This document shows positions 5,358 to 8,000 of a DNA stretch of 8,000 nucleotides, piece after piece. The DNA lies in contig JAITOS010000110.1 of assembly GCA_031289815.1 (NCBI GenBank), positions 1 to 8,000 on the forward strand. Direction: 5' to 3'. Position 1 is the first letter of the stretch, and every line of letters starts with the position of its first letter. Position numbers and translations under genes: made by a program. The stretch comes from Peptococcaceae bacterium. Its GTDB lineage: Bacteria; Bacillota; Desulfitobacteriia; Desulfitobacteriales; Desulfitobacteriaceae. Under the pieces are notes generated by a model, which was given only the letters and a program-made list of their open reading frames with translations, had not been told where the DNA came from and did not search any database.

Positions 5358-7460
5358 ATGGAACCGCTTTTTGCTTTGGATATCGGAACGCGCATGGTCA
5401 TGGGTTTGTTAATCGTGCGGAAGGATCACCAGTATGAGATCCTGGCGAGCGCCCGTACGGAGCACCGTCAACGGGCGATGTATGACGGGCAGATCCATGA
5501 CGTCGAAGAGGTCTTCCGGGCGGTCGTCCAGATTAAAAAAGCGCTGGAAGAGCAGACGGGACTCGAACTGAAATCAGTGGCGGTAGCGGCGGCGGGGAGA
5601 GCTTTAACGACGCAGCTGGCGACCATCGAAAGGGAAGAAAAAGTCCCGGTCGCCTGGGATCGCGAAGCGGTTTTAGCCCTGGAGCTGGAGGCGGTGCAGC
5701 AGGCGCTGAAAACGAATCTGTCCCTGACGGACGACGCTTCGCTGACCTATCATTGCGTCGGCTATAATGTGGTGCAATATTGGCTGGAAGGGGAGCGGAT
5801 CGGCAATCTGGCCGGACAGAGGGGCAGGAAGGTCGCTCTGACGGTGATCGCTACCTTTCTGCCGCGGACGGTGGTGGACGGGCTGGTGGCGGTGCTGGAC
5901 AAGGCGAAGCTGACCATGCACAGTCTCACCTTGGAGCCGATTGCCGCCGGGCTGGTGGCCATACCGGAAAATATGCGGCGGCTGAATTTGGCGTTGGTAG
6001 ATATTGGCGCCGGAACGGCGGATATTGCCCTGACCAGAGACGGTAATTTTTTCGCCTATGGGATGGTGCCCGTCGCCGGTGATGAAGTGACGGAAGCGAT
6101 CTGTTCGCGCTATCTGCTGGATTTTCATACCGGCGAGCAGGTCAAGCGCAAGATTTCCGGCAAAAAGCCGATTGTGTTTAAAGATTTTTTTGGCGTTAAA
6201 ATCAAAATCGACCGCCAGACCCTGCTCGATGAGATCAAGCCGGTGGTGCAAAATATGGCGGAGAAAATCACGCAGGAGATCCTCCAATTAAACGGCGAGA
6301 TTCCGCAAGCGGTGATCTTGATTGGCGGCGGCAGTTTAACCCCTTTAATCCCGGAAATGATCGCCCAAACGATCGGCATTCCCGGTTCGCGTATAGGACT
6401 TCAGATACGCGAAAGAATAGAAGAGATCATCGGCGACGAGAGCGTGAAGGGGCCGGACAGCATTACGCCCATCGGCATCGGGGTGGCCAGCCTCGAGCAA
6501 AAAGCGCTCCACTATTATTCGGTGTCGGTCAACGGCGTACCGGCGCCGATCTTTGAACTGCAATTGGCCACAGCGGCAGAAGCGCTGGTGGCGGTCGGGA
6601 TTCAGCCGCGGGCTTTTTTTGGCAGACCGGGCTTAGCCCTGACCTATGAGCTGAACGGCGCCATGCGCATTGTGAAAGGGAAGCTGGGGAAACCGGCGCA
6701 ATTGCTGATCAACGGTCAAATAGGGCGTTTGGAACAGACCGTATTTTCAGGCGATGAGCTTCGTTTTACGCCCGGCGTTCCGGGAGAAGACGCGGAAATT
6801 TTCGTTAAAGACGTCAACAAGGAGCCGAATGTTAAAAAAATATACTGGAACTCAGCCAGAGAAGACTTTAAGTCCCTGATCTATATCAATGAGGCGCTGG
6901 CGGCGGCTGAGGACAGGATTGCCGACGGGGCGAAGGTAACGCTGCTCGATAATGAGGACCTGGCGGCCCTGCTGCAAAGAAAAGGGGTTGCCCTGAATCA
7001 GCCGGGAAAGATTGAATTTAAGCTCAATGGAACGCCAAGAGCGCAAACCGTGGAACGGGAAGTCTACGTCAATGAGCAAAAAACAGTGGAAAATTGCCCG
7101 ATTCGCGACGGCGACAAGATCGCGCTGAAGGAAAAGACCGTCCGAATCAGTGATTTGAACATCACGGTTGAACCGCTGGAATTCTATGTGAACGAAAAAA
7201 AGATCCTGTATCCGCCGTTAAGGATCAAAATACTCCATCGAGGAAAAGAAGTGGCGGCGGAGGCGGCGCTCCAGGAGGGCATGGAGTTGCGCGTCGAGGG
7301 TCATGATAAAAATATCATCCTGTCGCAGATTTTGCCGCTGATACACATTCCGGAGCCGGTGAGAGCCGGTTCAAAGTTAAAAATCACCGTCAACAAGCAG
7401 CCGGCTGATTTTACGACGCCGATCCATCCCGGAGACCGCATGACGATCCGCTGGGAATAA
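5358..7460 (+). CDS. FtsA-like actin-fold ATPase with a long repeat-bearing C-terminal half
   Basis: A 700-residue protein. The first ~390 residues match the FtsA/PilM actin-like fold: phosphate-1 loop LFALDIGT (4-11), a 1C-type subdomain beginning near VAVAAAGRAL (74-83), phosphate-2 loop LVDIGAGTAD (213-222), and adenosine motif ILIGGGSLTP (320-329). FtsA polymerises at the membrane and links FtsZ to the divisome; this protein may play a related envelope or division role. It is much longer than classic FtsA (about 420) and does not end in the usual amphipathic membrane-binding helix. Residues ~390-700 carry at least five copies of a short motif: hydrophobic-x-I/V-N, then a variable stretch, then G-D-x-hydrophobic. 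Examples are LLING with SGDELRF, VYVNE with DGDKIAL, and ITVNK with PGDRMTI. These suggest small beta-rich (beta-grasp-like) modules, though the fold is inferred. No signal peptide or membrane helix is visible. It lies 66 nt after pfkA and 25 nt before lgt. A second, canonical ftsA elsewhere in the genome is likely. Confidence 0.85.
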   Translation: MEPLFALDIGTRMVMGLLIVRKDHQYEILASARTEHRQRAMYDGQIHDVEEVFRAVVQIKKALEEQTGLELKSVAVAAAGRALTTQLATIEREEKVPVAWDREAVLALELEAVQQALKTNLSLTDDASLTYHCVGYNVVQYWLEGERIGNLAGQRGRKVALTVIATFLPRTVVDGLVAVLDKAKLTMHSLTLEPIAAGLVAIPENMRRLNLALVDIGAGTADIALTRDGNFFAYGMVPVAGDEVTEAICSRYLLDFHTGEQVKRKISGKKPIVFKDFFGVKIKIDRQTLLDEIKPVVQNMAEKITQEILQLNGEIPQAVILIGGGSLTPLIPEMIAQTIGIPGSRIGLQIRERIEEIIGDESVKGPDSITPIGIGVASLEQKALHYYSVSVNGVPAPIFELQLATAAEALVAVGIQPRAFFGRPGLALTYELNGAMRIVKGKLGKPAQLLINGQIGRLEQTVFSGDELRFTPGVPGEDAEIFVKDVNKEPNVKKIYWNSAREDFKSLIYINEALAAAEDRIADGAKVTLLDNEDLAALLQRKGVALNQPGKIEFKLNGTPRAQTVEREVYVNEQKTVENCPIRDGDKIALKEKTVRISDLNITVEPLEFYVNEKKILYPPLRIKILHRGKEVAAEAALQEGMELRVEGHDKNIILSQILPLIHIPEPVRAGSKLKITVNKQPADFTTPIHPGDRMTIRWE

Positions 7461-7485
7461 CAGAGACAGGGAGCAGGGAGGATTT

Positions 7486-8000
7486 ATGCATCCATATTGG
7501 TTTTTTATCGGCGATTTTCCCGTCAGGGCCTATGGAACTATCTTTGCCTTGGCCTTTATTTTAGGGGTCGGGGTGACGATTTATTTCCTGAAGGCTGACC
7601 AAAAGCCACAATACGTTGACGTGATGTTGGATATCGCGCCCTTCCTGCTGATTGGCGGGATTTTAGGAGCGCGCTTCTGGCAGGTGTTCTTTTTTGATTG
7701 GAGTTATTACAGTAAAAATTTAGGCGAAATCGTCGCCGTCTGGCATGGCGGTCTGTCGATTCAAGGAGGCGTGGTCGGCGCTTTGCTCTTCGCCGGGATA
7801 TATACCTGGAAAAAAAAGCTCCCTTTTTGGGAGCTGGCGGACTATGCCGCGCTGGGACTGATTCTGGCGCAGGGTATCGGACGGGATGCGAACCTCATGA
7901 ACGGCGACGCTTTTGGCGGGCCGACCGGCGGGGATTTCGGCGTGATTTATCCGGCTGGCAGCATTGCCAGGGAGGTGTACGGGATGCAGCCGCTGTGGCC
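7486..8000 (+). CDS. lgt: Prolipoprotein diacylglyceryl transferase (3' end outside window)
   Basis: Integral membrane enzyme that moves diacylglycerol from phosphatidylglycerol to the lipobox cysteine of prolipoproteins, the first step of lipoprotein maturation. The first 171 codons are present; about 100 more would be expected. VRAYGTIFALAF (13-24) matches the conserved Y-G entry helix, GGILGAR (57-63) follows, then VWHGGLSIQGGVVG (85-98) and the Lgt signature GRDANLMNGDAFG (132-144), with Arg133 and Asn136 at the E. coli Arg143 and Asn146 positions. In that signature the usual GN is AN and the usual Glu is Asp141. At the E. coli His103 position there is Gln93. The start ATG follows GGGAGG (7476-7481) by 4 nt. 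It is the last visible member of the dedA operon. Confidence 0.95.
   Translation, partial: MHPYWFFIGDFPVRAYGTIFALAFILGVGVTIYFLKADQKPQYVDVMLDIAPFLLIGGILGARFWQVFFFDWSYYSKNLGEIVAVWHGGLSIQGGVVGALLFAGIYTWKKKLPFWELADYAALGLILAQGIGRDANLMNGDAFGGPTGGDFGVIYPAGSIAREVYGMQPLW

Noticed and set aside
1648..7956. TTATCC matches to the start of a DnaA box inside genes (for example 1648, 2579, 7946)
   Set aside because: None continues into the CACA half, they are scattered inside coding regions, and 6-mers are expected by chance. No origin is indicated.

Overview
The window looks like chromosomal DNA from a bacterium of the Bacillota (low-GC Gram-positive relatives, possibly a clostridial or Negativicutes-type lineage). 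This is inferred from strong Shine-Dalgarno (SD) sequences of the GGAGG/GAGGTGAT type, a TTG start, tightly packed co-directional genes, an ATP-type PfkA, and a FtsA-like gene next to lgt. All eight recognisable genes are on the + strand. The first (UbiA family) and last (lgt) run off the window.

Region 1 (1-1975) is GC-rich, about 62-73% in the lines I counted. It holds the 3' part of a MenA-like UbiA prenyltransferase gene and a radical SAM protein gene with an extra C-terminal cysteine cluster (SPASM/twitch-like). It closes with a strong intrinsic terminator. The pair reads as one unit that modifies a lipid or quinone-type compound, but the substrate cannot be told from sequence.

Region 2 (1976-2173) is an AT- and purine-rich control region. 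It has a purine tract, three perfect AAGATAAG repeats exactly 10 bp apart, and a plausible sigma-A-type promoter leading to dedA.

Region 3 (2174-8000), about 43-55% GC in sampled lines, is a likely long operon: a DedA membrane protein, a cytoplasmic cyclophilin, a DnaA paralogue, 6-phosphofructokinase (pfkA), a 700-residue FtsA-like protein with a repeat-bearing C-terminal half, and prolipoprotein diacylglyceryl transferase (lgt). Gaps are 10-66 nt and I see no internal terminator.

The most unusual parts are in region 3 and its control region. The DnaA paralogue keeps Walker A/B and the DNA-binding domain IV, but it lacks domains I-II, appears to have lost the arginine finger, and carries substitutions in the DNA-reading helix. 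The phased upstream repeats read CTTATCTT on the minus strand and so contain TTATC, the first half of a DnaA box. This permits a testable idea of autoregulation by the paralogue. The FtsA-like protein replaces the usual C-terminal membrane helix with about 310 residues containing at least five copies of a short beta-type motif.
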